In this document: piece after piece, positions 1 to 6,408 of the stretch
How positions within the stretch are numbered: position 1 is the first letter of the stretch
Layout: each line of letters begins with the position of its first letter
IMG/VR virus record: IMGVR_UViG_3300024432_000055
Coordinates: 1-29,259 of that record
Reading direction: 5' to 3' (one strand)
Source: a virus
DNA length: 29,259 nt
Translations under genes and position numbers: made by a program
The notes under the pieces: model-generated
The model's input: the letters and a program-made list of their open reading frames with translations, nothing else
Database searches by the model: none
What the model was told of the DNA's origin: nothing

Positions 1-53
1 GTCTTCATTTCTGTGGCTCTAGTGATTAAATACCCCCCTCCCTTAATGATATT

Positions 54-341
54 TCATTGATTCATTTCACGCATTGTCTTACCTGAATGACATGAATGAC
101 AGGTGCCCTGGAGGTTCTCAGGTGAGTCATCGCCTTCTGGTTTTGGAATGATGTGGTCCACATCGATGGAAGGTTTCCTATCACATATTTTGCATATAGG
201 ATCTCTGGCCAGGATCATGAGTCTGAGGCGTTGCCACCGTCGATCATATCCTCTACAAGCAGCTGATAATCTTTGCAGATCGGCAAGGCGTCTGTTCCTT
301 GCTCTTAGCATATCAGAGTGGCTCTGAGGCATGTATGGCAT
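54..341 (-). CDS. HNH endonuclease
   Basis: Small HNH-family nuclease of 95 aa. Visible motif: CxxC at C50/C53, a VDHI block with D62-H63, the family Asn at N77 (ENLQ) and a second CxxC at C81/C84 followed by H85; these are the zinc ligands and catalytic His/Asn of the phage HNH family. An Arg-rich N-terminus (residues 13-41) would contact DNA. In siphophages such proteins usually sit beside the terminase genes and help DNA packaging, so the terminase probably lies just past the left edge. ATG at 341 is chosen; ATG at 332 is an alternative. No Shine-Dalgarno is visible; the 20 bp upstream of the start are a perfect 10-bp tandem repeat (341-360). Confidence 0.9.
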   Translation of the reverse strand: MPYMPQSHSDMLRARNRRLADLQRLSAACRGYDRRWQRLRLMILARDPICKICDRKPSIDVDHIIPKPEGDDSPENLQGTCHSCHSGKTMREMNQ

Positions 342-403
342 GGAATTGTATGGAATTGTATTATTACAGGAGGGGATGGTAGGTATTAAATATAGTTAAT
401 TTC

Positions 404-423
404 ACTCCCGTTTTTTCGGGAGT
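404..423. other. Short GC-rich hairpin
   Basis: A perfect 7-bp inverted repeat (actcccg / cgggagt) encloses six T. It lies between the small HTH-like gene and the HNH gene. On the minus strand the loop is AAAAAA and the stem is followed by GAAATTAA, with no U-run, so it is a weak candidate terminator or mRNA-processing hairpin. Confidence 0.4.
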
Positions 424-427
424 AAAA

Positions 428-643
428 TCAAGTTGTTTCTATAGTTTGATGTGAAAAACGGTTGATTATATTTTTAATTCTATCAGGTGATAGATGAAAT
501 TCTTGGCTTAAAATAGTAACTTTATCAGCATATTTTAATTTAGAATAAGTCATACCTTCCCATAGATAGCAGAGCTTGATGTTACGGAGAGCTGTATCAT
601 TAATAAGATCGTCCTTCTCGAGATCAATAAAGCCGAATCTCAT
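428..643 (-). CDS. Small HTH-like protein
   Basis: A 71-aa protein. Residues ~40-64 (KVTILSQEFHLSPDRIKNII) look like a helix-turn-helix in which the second helix follows the 'LSPDRIKNI' turn, a pattern seen in small phage and Bacteroidetes-type DNA-binding proteins. The start overlaps the stop of the gene before it (ATGA, positions 643-640), so the two HTH genes are translationally coupled. Its place just before HNH/terminase suggests a regulator of the packaging or late genes, which is an inference. Confidence 0.65.
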   Translation of the reverse strand: MRFGFIDLEKDDLINDTALRNIKLCYLWEGMTYSKLKYADKVTILSQEFHLSPDRIKNIINRFSHQTIETT

Positions 644-1089
644 TCAGGTTTTTCCTTATTTCCATTACCATTTAGTCTATAAAAAAGATACATATTTCTT
701 AGTTGTTCTAATATTATCGAAGCATTTTTATAAAGATCCTTGGCTTTCAATTCCATCCAGGGAGCATCATCCAAGCCTCGTCTGCTATGATATGTATATA
801 AAATTCTAAGCTCTCTACTCACAATTCTCCATATATTAGTGGGACTCATTTTAAAGCGCCTGGCGGCTTCGCTATGTGTTATATTATATTCAAAAATGTA
901 CAATACTATTGCCCTATAACGCTTTTCTTTTTGTCTTGTTTTCTCGTCTATTTTATCGCGCTCATTGATACAATCAATAGCATAATATTTTCCTGAATGT
1001 CCTCGAAAATCTCGGTGTCTATGCCAGGGAATATTGCACGTCCAATAAATGCTCTCAATATATTCGATTATTTTTTCAGGAACGGTCAT
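640..1089 (-). CDS. HTH DNA-binding protein
   Basis: A 149-aa protein when started at ATG 1089, which overlaps the stop of the upstream gene (ATGA). A longer start at 1122 would run further into that gene. Residues ~70-95 (THSEAARRFKMSPTNIWRIV) form a clear helix-turn-helix of the sigma-factor region 4 / transposase type: a scaffold helix, a turn at 'FKMS', and a recognition helix. It is flanked by a very basic stretch (DKIDEKTRQKEKRYR). The N-terminal ~45 residues are aromatic-rich (IYWTCNIPWHRHRDF). Likely a transcription regulator; no effector domain is recognised. Confidence 0.7.
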   Translation of the reverse strand: MTVPEKIIEYIESIYWTCNIPWHRHRDFRGHSGKYYAIDCINERDKIDEKTRQKEKRYRAIVLYIFEYNITHSEAARRFKMSPTNIWRIVSRELRILYTYHSRRGLDDAPWMELKAKDLYKNASIILEQLRNMYLFYRLNGNGNKEKPE

Positions 1090-1454
1090 CTGTATTTTGC
1101 ATCTAAAAAGAACTCGGCGCAAGCATCAGCTGGATATTCAGCTTTACCTTCACAAATTCTACCTCGAAAATCAGGATTTAAACAGATCCAGACTTCATGC
1201 TTTTTGTCGTAAGATAATTCTGTTCCAACTGGATATATCAGCAACATTTCAGTGGCAATAGGAGCAGCGCAAAGTATAGAGATTTGAGCAACAACCGATT
1301 GTAACTCACCGAATAAACAGTAATACGGTTGGCCTTTTTGCTGGTATGCTAAACGAATGCCACTAGGAGTTTCAGCCCAATAAAACAGGGTAGGTCCTTG
1401 CCAATTAATTTTCTTGGCTAATTGAACATTGACTATGTTTTTATTTATTTCCAT
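1086..1454 (-). CDS. Hypothetical phage protein
   Basis: A 122-aa protein that I do not recognise. ATG 1454 is preferred because GGAAGGA lies 6-7 nt upstream; the open frame reaches 1499. It overlaps the stop of the zinc-finger gene by 14 nt. It has a hydrophobic middle ('VVAQISILCAAPIATEMLLIYP', about residues 52-73) but no charge pattern typical of a membrane protein, and four scattered Cys. Probably a small soluble accessory protein of the early region. Confidence 0.6.
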   Translation of the reverse strand: MEINKNIVNVQLAKKINWQGPTLFYWAETPSGIRLAYQQKGQPYYCLFGELQSVVAQISILCAAPIATEMLLIYPVGTELSYDKKHEVWICLNPDFRGRICEGKAEYPADACAEFFLDAKYR

Positions 1455-1626
1455 TGTTTTTCCTTCCATCATATTCAAATGCAAGTCCCACTTCGCCATG
1501 CACTACATGGCCATAGGTTTTAGCGTGTAATGCAGCTAACGCCTGGCCATTCGTATGACTCTGCCATTCTTTCCCGCAATCATCGCACTTGGCGATCGTG
1601 TGAACTTTCCATGTAGATTTCTTCAT
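1441..1626 (-). CDS. Small C2H2-type zinc-finger protein
   Basis: A 61-aa protein with one zinc-finger-like site: C14-x2-C17-x16-H34-x5-H40 (CDDC...HAKTYGH), followed by a VHGEVGLAFEYDGR tail. This 'C..CGKEW...HA..TGH.V..E...YDGR' layout is common in small phage proteins of unknown role. Start ATG 1626 follows AAGAAGAGG and lies 10 nt after the stop of the previous gene; the frame could extend to 1713 but that would overlap the previous gene. Confidence 0.7.
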   Translation of the reverse strand: MKKSTWKVHTIAKCDDCGKEWQSHTNGQALAALHAKTYGHVVHGEVGLAFEYDGRKNNGNK

Positions 1627-1636
1627 TGCCTCTTCT

Positions 1637-1825
1637 TTAGATTTCTCGCAATGCTGTGCTTCCCCCCACGTCCTTGAAATTATCAACATTGATCCATTTA
1701 ATATCTTTTTCATCAGGGATTTGAATCCCTAATTCTCGACGTGTGTAATCGAATCGTATAACTAATCCCATTTCTCCATTTTTCAAATAAACAGGAGCAT
1801 TATATTCAATCTTATTCATATCCAT
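1637..1825 (-). CDS. Small hypothetical protein, SH3-like
   Basis: A 62-aa protein, mostly short beta-strand-like segments (APVYLKNGEMGLVIRF ... LGIQIPDE ... IKWINVDNF), which suggests a small SH3/KOW-like barrel; this is a guess from pattern only. The ATG at 1825 follows AAGG at ~8 nt. Its whole 5' leader is the stem-loop repeat 1823-1938, and the same leader precedes the next gene upstream (1935-2144). Confidence 0.6.
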   Translation of the reverse strand: MDMNKIEYNAPVYLKNGEMGLVIRFDYTRRELGIQIPDEKDIKWINVDNFKDVGGSTALREI

Positions 1826-1938
1826 TTGTATGACCTTCCATCAATTATCTGACAGAGCGAGAACGTTTCCCTGATATGAGGAGCCTCAAGCTCGGAATGA
1901 CTTAAAGGCAGGATCTCGCTCTGTCGTTTTAAATTCAT
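1823..1938 (-). repeat. Stem-loop leader repeat, family 1, copy A
   Basis: An intergenic repeat of ~116 bp, largely identical to 2142-2252. It has perfect 12-bp arms, gacagagcgaga at 1851-1862 and its complement at 1914-1925, around a ~51-nt loop. On the RNA of the minus strand the order is stem, loop, stem, AGATAATTGAT, GGAAGG (ribosome site), start codon of gene 1637-1825. The last nt overlap the stop of gene 1935-2144. No U-tract follows, so it is not an ordinary terminator. Confidence 0.9.
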
Positions 1939-2144
1939 ATCTTTACTGGCAGCACGCAATGGTCATCTATCATTTCACCACCACAAGACGGGCACTTTTT
2001 TATATAGGGATATGCGGAATTCTTTACTCCACATTCACTACATCGTTGGACGTAAATATTGCCTCCTTTGTGGAGCCAGCCTTTTATCCCGTAATATATC
2101 GTTTTCAATTCCAGGAGCTCTTTACACCAATTACATATATACAT
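1935..2144 (-). CDS. Small multi-CxxC zinc-ribbon protein
   Basis: A 69-aa protein with three CxxC knuckles: C4/C7, C35/C38 and C51/C54, plus C63. Two of the pairs could form one zinc ribbon and the third pair a half-site. Function unknown; such proteins bind nucleic acid or protein partners. Start ATG 2144 follows GGAAGG, supplied by repeat copy B. Confidence 0.7.
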   Translation of the reverse strand: MYICNWCKELLELKTIYYGIKGWLHKGGNIYVQRCSECGVKNSAYPYIKKCPSCGGEMIDDHCVLPVKI

Positions 2145-2252
2145 TTATATGACCTTCCATCAATTATCTGACAGAGCGAGAACTTTTCCATGATATGAGG
2201 TAAGCCCGGAATGGCTTAAAGGCGGGATCTCGCTCTGTCGTTTTAAATTCAT
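2142..2252 (-). repeat. Stem-loop leader repeat, family 1, copy B
   Basis: Second copy (111 bp) of the repeat at 1823-1938. The 12-bp arms lie at 2170-2181 and 2228-2239 and are identical in both copies, while the loop differs by several substitutions and a 5-bp length change. It supplies the GGAAGG ribosome site of gene 1935-2144 and fills nearly the whole gap after the E2-like gene. Confidence 0.9.
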
Positions 2253-2254
2253 TA

Positions 2255-2722
2255 TCAATAGGGTATGTAATCGATCTTGACTTTACTAGGATCATAATCG
2301 GTTAACAACCAGGTAAGGATCTTAATATATCTCGAGATATTATCTCTCTCCGGATCCCATCCTTTTATTTCCATGCACAAATACATCCATTGTTTTCCGT
2401 ACTTCAATACATCGCCAAAACCTTTCCCTGGTTTGGTTCCATCAGACATTCTCAAACTTTGATTAAAATATACACCAACAGGAAACCTGGATGGATATAA
2501 CTGAGGTATCATAAACATTATTTCAATTAATCTATCCGAGTGGCCCAATTTAGGAGCTACATTTTTCCAACCGATTGGCAATTCAAAATCAGATATCAAC
2601 ACTATGGCCAGAGCCTCTGGTTTTAAACCAATTTTCCAGGTTAATGAAGGATATATTTTACGCGCATCATAAAGATGTTTACCAATGAGCCGACCCGAAA
2701 TAATACCCTGTAATTTCTTCAT
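2255..2722 (-). CDS. Ubiquitin-conjugating (E2)-fold protein, putative
   Basis: A 155-aa protein whose pattern matches prokaryotic E2-like (UBC-fold) families such as Pfam Prok-E2_E. In order: a strand then ELPIGW (47-52); a strand, IEIMFMIPQLYP (67-77); FP (80-81) and VYFNQSLRMSDG (84-95), as in the E2 'YP..P' and 'LR..nG' region; then LC116MEIKGW122DP, resembling the E2 active-site 'CL.IL...W.P' although two residues shorter; then a long helix SRYIKILTWLL (130-140). In bacteria these families work with ubiquitin-like, E1 and JAB proteins, none of which was found here. Start ATG 2722 follows GGAG. The fold call is from pattern memory only. Confidence 0.5.
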   Translation of the reverse strand: MKKLQGIISGRLIGKHLYDARKIYPSLTWKIGLKPEALAIVLISDFELPIGWKNVAPKLGHSDRLIEIMFMIPQLYPSRFPVGVYFNQSLRMSDGTKPGKGFGDVLKYGKQWMYLCMEIKGWDPERDNISRYIKILTWLLTDYDPSKVKIDYIPY

Positions 2723-2745
2723 TTTAACTCCAACTATTGAAGATA

Positions 2746-2946
2746 TTAAACCTCAACAAAGCGATCGCTAAGGTCGCCTCCAGATTTAGCAATGACCGTA
2801 AATCCTTCGACTGGCCTGTAATATTTTCCCGTTTCAGGATCTTTGAAGTAAGAATATTTATCACCAACCTTAAGATCCAGGTCCGGATTTTTTAGGTCTT
2901 TCTTTGTAACTGTAAAATCTTCTGCTATCAGTTGTTTAATTATCAT
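2746..2946 (-). CDS. Small hypothetical protein
   Basis: A 66-aa acidic and beta-rich protein (MIIKQLIAEDFTVTKKDL ... GFTVIAKSGGDLSDRFVEV). ATG 2946 is chosen over the TTG at 2961 because AAAGGA sits just upstream, supplied by family-2 repeat copy A. It lies directly before the E2-like gene. I compared it with multi-ubiquitin-type beta-grasp domains; only a short C-terminal resemblance (DLSDRF) was seen, which is not enough. Confidence 0.6.
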   Translation of the reverse strand: MIIKQLIAEDFTVTKKDLKNPDLDLKVGDKYSYFKDPETGKYYRPVEGFTVIAKSGGDLSDRFVEV

Positions 2947-2950
2947 GGCT

Positions 2951-3086
2951 TTTCCTTTCAATTATATCGCACATCCTCGGCTGCTCCCTGCCGTGCTCTT
3001 AGCTTATCAGAGTGGCTGATGACCCTATGAACCTCGAGCGGTGATCGCATAATTTGTTTTGGCTTTCAGGATGTGCGACAATTCTT
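2951..3086 (-). repeat. Stem-loop leader repeat, family 2, copy A
   Basis: A repeat whose ends match 3258-3370. The 42 nt at 2951-2992 differ from the other copy at one position. The arms tcgcacatcc (2967-2976) and ggatgtgcga (3069-3078) are perfectly complementary. The ribosome site AAAGGA of gene 2746-2946 follows the stem on the RNA. The right arm falls inside the 3' end of gene 3025-3255. The loop carries a 23-bp piece (2995-3017) nearly identical to the start of the HNH gene (301-323). Confidence 0.85.
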
Positions 3087-3255
3087 TATCACAATTCTTG
3101 CAGACTCTTCTTCCCAATCCAAATGGAGCGTTTATGCTTCGATTGAATCTGTGGCCGATCTCACATAGCGCCACCATTAGCGGGTTACCTACCTGGTTAT
3201 ATTTTTCTATGTGCATTACTCGTCTTGGCTTTCCTGTTTCCCAAATATATCTCAT
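3025..3255 (-). CDS. Small Cys-pair protein, hypothetical
   Basis: A 76-aa protein with HRFNRSINAPFGLGRRVCKNC at ~35-55; the single CxxC (52/55) plus His residues could hold a metal. I take residues 14-55 (from MHIEKYNQVGN) as the conserved core of a small phage protein. The C-terminal ~18 residues (LSHILKAKTNYAITARGS) are encoded by the family-2 repeat, so the gene has probably read through into the element and gained a new tail. Start ATG 3255 has AAAGGA 5-6 nt upstream. Confidence 0.6.
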   Translation of the reverse strand: MRYIWETGKPRRVMHIEKYNQVGNPLMVALCEIGHRFNRSINAPFGLGRRVCKNCDKELSHILKAKTNYAITARGS

Positions 3256-3257
3256 TA

Positions 3258-3370
3258 TTTCCTTTCAATTATATCGCACATCCACGGCTGCTCCCTGCCA
3301 TTGAGATCGATAGACCCTTTAGCAATAAGCGCATGTCTGTTTTGGCTTTTAGGATGTGCGATCAATTCTT
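3258..3370 (-). repeat. Stem-loop leader repeat, family 2, copy B
   Basis: Second copy of the family-2 element, with 11-bp perfect arms at 3273-3283 and 3352-3362. It covers the stop of gene 3349-3753 and gives the ribosome site AAAGGA to gene 3025-3255. The inner loop is unrelated to that of copy A, while both ends are conserved. Confidence 0.85.
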
Positions 3371-3753
3371 TTAAACCTGATCAAATTATTCGCCTGACCT
3401 TTTGGATTGTCTTCAAATTCCAAAGCTATGGGACCATATCCTTTATCATCAACACCGAAAAGACCATTAAATATTCCTAACAATCCTACATAAAATCCAC
3501 CATGCTGGGCAGATACTTGAACAGTCGGATGTTTTGCCAGAGCCTCATTGCATGGGATCCTATTGGCTATAAGCGAACCTATTGCCGGTTTATCCAGGGC
3601 AATTAATTCATTGAGTAGCTTAATGAAATCATCTATTGTTACGGTTTCCTTGATCATTTTAAACCTCTTCTTTTTAAACCTCTTCTTTTTATCCAGGCAG
3701 ACTCGACCTTTGCTGTCATACCTGGGTTTATTAAACCGAATTTCATTGATCAT
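3349..3753 (-). CDS. Conserved phage protein with grafted N-terminus
   Basis: A 134-aa open frame made of two parts. Residues 1-20 (MINEIRFNKPRYDSKGRVCL) copy the first 20 residues of the gene at 4376-4933. Residues 21-32 (DKKKRFKKKRFK) come from a tandem 15-bp repeat. From M33 (ATG 3657) begins a complete-looking protein (TVTIDDFIKLLNELIALDKP ... NRIPCNEALAKHPTVQV ... VGLLGIFNGLFG), a type common in phages with unknown role. Both starts have a good ribosome site: GAGAGG before 3753 and AAGAGG before 3657. The shorter 102-aa form is probably the original gene. Confidence 0.7.
   Translation of the reverse strand: MINEIRFNKPRYDSKGRVCLDKKKRFKKKRFKMIKETVTIDDFIKLLNELIALDKPAIGSLIANRIPCNEALAKHPTVQVSAQHGGFYVGLLGIFNGLFGVDDKGYGPIALEFEDNPKGQANNLIRFKRIDRTS
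3691..3753 (-). repeat. Duplicated gene-start segment (matches 4871-4933)
   Basis: 63 bp that match 4871-4933 at 55 of 63 positions by eye. In both places it is the 5' end of an open frame, from the start codon through codon 21. It ends exactly where the 15-bp tandem repeat begins. Confidence 0.85.
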
Positions 3754-3765
3754 TCAGGAATCCTC

Positions 3766-4122
3766 TCACTTATTTATCACAAAGTTAATAAATGTTGGGA
3801 TCCAACGGATATCTGCAGCTGACGCTTTATCTCCATTTTGATCGATTATTCCTTCACACCTTAGAGATATTTCATTCTCCTCGCTCATGTCCCAACCATA
3901 TTTATACTTCTTAATTTGTCCATCTATCACATATTCTTTATCATCGACAGCCTCTTCCTCGAGAATTACAGAAACCGATCCATCCCTGATCAGCTGCTCA
4001 AACAGATAAGTGATAAAATAGTCGGTTGAACCCTTTCCATATTTCTCTCGCAGCGCTTTAATATTCTTTGCCATGTCCTTGTCCCAATCACCGGCAAAGT
4101 CGTCTAGCCATTTCAAAGCCAT
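3766..4122 (-). CDS. Hypothetical acidic phage protein
   Basis: A 118-aa acidic protein, not recognised. It starts MALKWLDDFAGDWDKDMAKN and has predicted helices to about residue 45, then a charged beta-rich part. No Cys-based metal site. ATG 4122 has AAAGGA ~9 nt upstream and directly follows the stop of the previous gene (4123). Confidence 0.6.
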   Translation of the reverse strand: MALKWLDDFAGDWDKDMAKNIKALREKYGKGSTDYFITYLFEQLIRDGSVSVILEEEAVDDKEYVIDGQIKKYKYGWDMSEENEISLRCEGIIDQNGDKASAADIRWIPTFINFVINK

Positions 4123-4413
4123 TTATTTATCCTTTTCATTGAGCCTGACAATTCTATCTTCTGAAACATCAAGCTCAGGAGTCCCAGACGTTATTCCAGG
4201 CAATATAGGTTTATTGAATAAATCCTTTAAAAACCTGACTTCGTGGGTTATCTCTTCATGTGTTGAAACTCCACAAAACCTATAACTTGATTTTACAACC
4301 CTACCGATTGGTGGATTGTCAAGCTCATAGTTTTTTTCTAAGTCCGGGATCCTAACGAAATCACCCAATTTAAATTTAGCTTTTTGTATGGGTTGTAATT
4401 TTTGCTTTTTCAT
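4123..4413 (-). CDS. Hypothetical protein, SH3-like start
   Basis: A 96-aa protein from ATG 4413; the frame opens from a TTG at 4467, deep inside the previous gene, which I do not favour. Residues ~13-40 (KFKLGDFVRIPD ... PPIGRVVKSSY) look like a small SH3/KOW-type strand pair. Neither start has a strong ribosome site, so translation is likely coupled to the overlapping upstream gene. Confidence 0.5.
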   Translation of the reverse strand: MKKQKLQPIQKAKFKLGDFVRIPDLEKNYELDNPPIGRVVKSSYRFCGVSTHEEITHEVRFLKDLFNKPILPGITSGTPELDVSEDRIVRLNEKDK

Positions 4414-4933
4414 TATGTTTGCCGATGAATTCCAAATCCTTTTCAGTTGTTTCAACCTCTCCTTCAACTCCTGGAAAAAACAGATTGATTTGAGCTCTAT
4501 CTCCTTCGAGATATCTCCTGGCCTCTTCCATCAATGTCCTGATATTCTCTAAACATTTCGAAGATAAACAGGACATTTCTCCTTCCTCAGAATATGATGT
4601 TTCAGGCAAATGTGGAGTATTGAGGATCAATGGAGCATTTGAGTGCTCCAAAGTTTTCAAGGCTGTGATCACGGCTCCCATGATACCATGTTTCCAGCTC
4701 AGTGATACGCCTCTAATCTCAAGCCTTTCAGCCTGTTTTTTAGGGATCTCACAAATGTTTACTACGTGGATTTTAAGAGCTGCCAATGACTGTTTAAATT
4801 CATCTCGAGGAACATCAGTACACTTGATGGAATATTCATTTACCTTGTCATCAGATAAGATTTCATCATATACCAGGCAGACTCGACCTTTGTTATCATA
4901 CCTGATTTTATTAAAGCGAATTTCGTTGATCAT
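4376..4933 (-). CDS. Hypothetical phage protein
   Basis: A 185-aa protein, not assigned to a family. It begins MINEIRFNKIRYDNKGRVCL, the segment copied at 3691-3753. The middle (res. ~40-90) is amphipathic, and the C-terminal third is Glu/Lys rich. ATG 4933 has AAAGAGG upstream and overlaps the preceding stop (ATGA). The overlap of 38 nt with the next gene fits a compact operon. Confidence 0.6.
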   Translation of the reverse strand: MINEIRFNKIRYDNKGRVCLVYDEILSDDKVNEYSIKCTDVPRDEFKQSLAALKIHVVNICEIPKKQAERLEIRGVSLSWKHGIMGAVITALKTLEHSNAPLILNTPHLPETSYSEEGEMSCLSSKCLENIRTLMEEARRYLEGDRAQINLFFPGVEGEVETTEKDLEFIGKHNEKAKITTHTKS

Positions 4934-5190
4934 GTAGTCCTCTTTTTCTTTTTATCTTCCTTATTTTCAGACAACAATTTCACTAAATTTTCTACTGTGG
5001 ATAAACGCAACTTAGCGCCCCAATCATGGATAATTTTGATATCGGTATCTGCATCAATCGCCTGACCATGTCCTATCAAAGCCTTCCTTTTACCATCCGG
5101 ATTTTCAATAATCACAATCCCAATCATTCCTCTTGAAGTGCTAAACCATTGAGAATCCACAATCTTATTTCCCTTATATTTCTTTAACAT
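4930..5190 (-). CDS. Conserved small phage protein
   Basis: An 86-aa protein. The 'RGMIGIVIIENPDGKRKALIGHG' strand pair (about residues 20-42) and 'IIHDWGAKL' (54-62) recall a widespread small phage protein without known function. It ends in a Lys-rich tail. Strong ribosome site AAAGGAGG, 7 nt before ATG 5190. Confidence 0.65.
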   Translation of the reverse strand: MLKKYKGNKIVDSQWFSTSRGMIGIVIIENPDGKRKALIGHGQAIDADTDIKIIHDWGAKLRLSTVENLVKLLSENKEDKKKKRTT

Positions 5191-5206
5191 TAAAAACCTC
5201 CTTTTA

Positions 5207-5515
5207 TCAGATTTGACCTCCTGGAATGTTTAAAAACTCTTGTCTGGTAAGTTCGTGAAGGTGGAAAGTATTAGGGTGATGTTTGACGTATTCACGCGAT
5301 GGAGGAAATAACAATGCCACATGAATGTTATCTGGCATAATCTCGTATCTAGCTCTTTTCATTTCATCCCAGGATGGATAACGGTCCTTGCAGCTGATAC
5401 TAAGATGGTATAAACCCTTTTCAATACCAACCAGGATCCTACAGGGTCCCATTGAGTAGGCTACGGTACCAGGTACCGGTGAGCTGGCCAGTTCAATTAT
5501 CGGTAATTCGTTCAT
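5207..5515 (-). CDS. DUF7694-like phage protein
   Basis: A 102-aa protein from ATG 5515; a TTG at 5533 is possible but lies further inside the previous gene. The block YHLSISCKDRYPSWDEMKRA, then RYEIMPDN and YVKHHPNTFHLHEL, is the signature I associate with DUF7694, a small family of phage proteins of unknown role found in early regions. It overlaps the previous gene by 23 nt. Confidence 0.65.
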   Translation of the reverse strand: MNELPIIELASSPVPGTVAYSMGPCRILVGIEKGLYHLSISCKDRYPSWDEMKRARYEIMPDNIHVALLFPPSREYVKHHPNTFHLHELTRQEFLNIPGGQI

Positions 5516-5924
5516 CCGAAAATATTGCTGCAAGAAACATGGCCATGTTTGCTATCCTGGCGCATTTATTTGTAAGGTCCTTAAATAAATCCTGGTTTCT
5601 TTTTGATTCCAAAAACCCTTCATAGACTTGTGGACTATGCTGGTTGATCATTTCAAATTCCTTACCCATTTCAATAATGAGAGCTCCAACATCGTAACGT
5701 TTGAAAAGTTCTATTTCGGTCCATTTCTTTTTGTTTGCTGAATCTTCTCTCAATACTGATTCCATGAGCTCACAAAACCAGGCCATTGGATCCGACATTT
5801 CAAATGCGTACAAAATAGAATGTCGTCTACCTACTTTTTTCTTGATTCTTGGTGAATCGATATTTTCTATTTTTTTCTTACTATTTGGACCGGTAATATC
5901 CCAGTCTTCATTTCCGCCGCTCAT
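5493..5924 (-). CDS. Hypothetical phage protein
   Basis: A 143-aa protein with a charged, Lys-rich N-terminus (res. 1-32) and a helical rest (FEMSDPMAWFCELMESVL ... ALIIEMGKEFEMINQHSP ... LFKDLTNKCARIANMAMFLA). The all-helical layout resembles small phage nucleotide-metabolism or recombination accessory proteins, but no catalytic motif is seen. ATG 5924 has AAAGGA upstream. Confidence 0.6.
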   Translation of the reverse strand: MSGGNEDWDITGPNSKKKIENIDSPRIKKKVGRRHSILYAFEMSDPMAWFCELMESVLREDSANKKKWTEIELFKRYDVGALIIEMGKEFEMINQHSPQVYEGFLESKRNQDLFKDLTNKCARIANMAMFLAAIFSDERITDN

Positions 5925-5952
5925 TAATTATCCTTTCTAAAGCCATAGGAAT

Positions 5953-6408
5953 TCAGTGATCACCTGGCGTTTTTAATACCCAGGCGTATCTAACGCTTAC
6001 ACCATACTCCAGGATTCCTTTGTCGGCCATCTTTTCCATTTTCGTTAAGATGACATTTTCCGGCTGGCCAGAAAAGTCCGGATATTTATCTACCAAAAAT
6101 GTTACGGGATCTTTGGGTCTGGGTTTAGCAGTAGGATTATCAAGTAACCATATATTAACCTCTTGAGCATATTGATTACAGGCGTCAATTATCTCCTGCT
6201 CGGAGACATCTTTGCATTGCATTTTCCGTAATGGACCGCCGATAACTATGTCGTTATCCTTAACCATATCACGTCTCAATACGATCGTCGAATGATAGTG
6301 TGAGTGCCAGGGTGTCATAATGTTATATAGCGGTGCTTCAACGCCTTTTCTCAAGGTCTGCATACCGACGAAAGTATATTTAATAGAATAATTGATGCTG
6401 GATTTCAT
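5953..6408 (-). CDS. Hypothetical protein with HxHxH
   Basis: A 151-aa protein, not recognised. A His cluster 'MTPWHSHYHSTIVLRR' (about res. 31-46) and 'IVIGGPLRKMQCKDVSEQEI' stand out; the cluster could bind a metal. ATG 6408 is preferred to TTG 6420. Neither has a clear ribosome site. The ~120 bp before it (6409-6526) hold no gene that I can support. Confidence 0.55.
   Translation of the reverse strand: MKSSINYSIKYTFVGMQTLRKGVEAPLYNIMTPWHSHYHSTIVLRRDMVKDNDIVIGGPLRKMQCKDVSEQEIIDACNQYAQEVNIWLLDNPTAKPRPKDPVTFLVDKYPDFSGQPENVILTKMEKMADKGILEYGVSVRYAWVLKTPGDH

Noticed and set aside
1-53. Possible start of a terminase gene (ATG at 8-6)
   Set aside because: Only two codons and a bit are inside the window and the nearest purine-rich run is too far upstream; nothing can be supported. 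The segment holds no other feature I can see.
404-423. Strong intrinsic terminator before the HNH gene
   Set aside because: The stem is good but no U-run follows on either strand, so it is reported only as a hairpin.
2746-2946. Ubiquitin-like partner of the E2-like protein
   Set aside because: Only a short C-terminal resemblance to multi-ubiquitin domains; no beta-grasp pattern and no terminal Gly-Gly.
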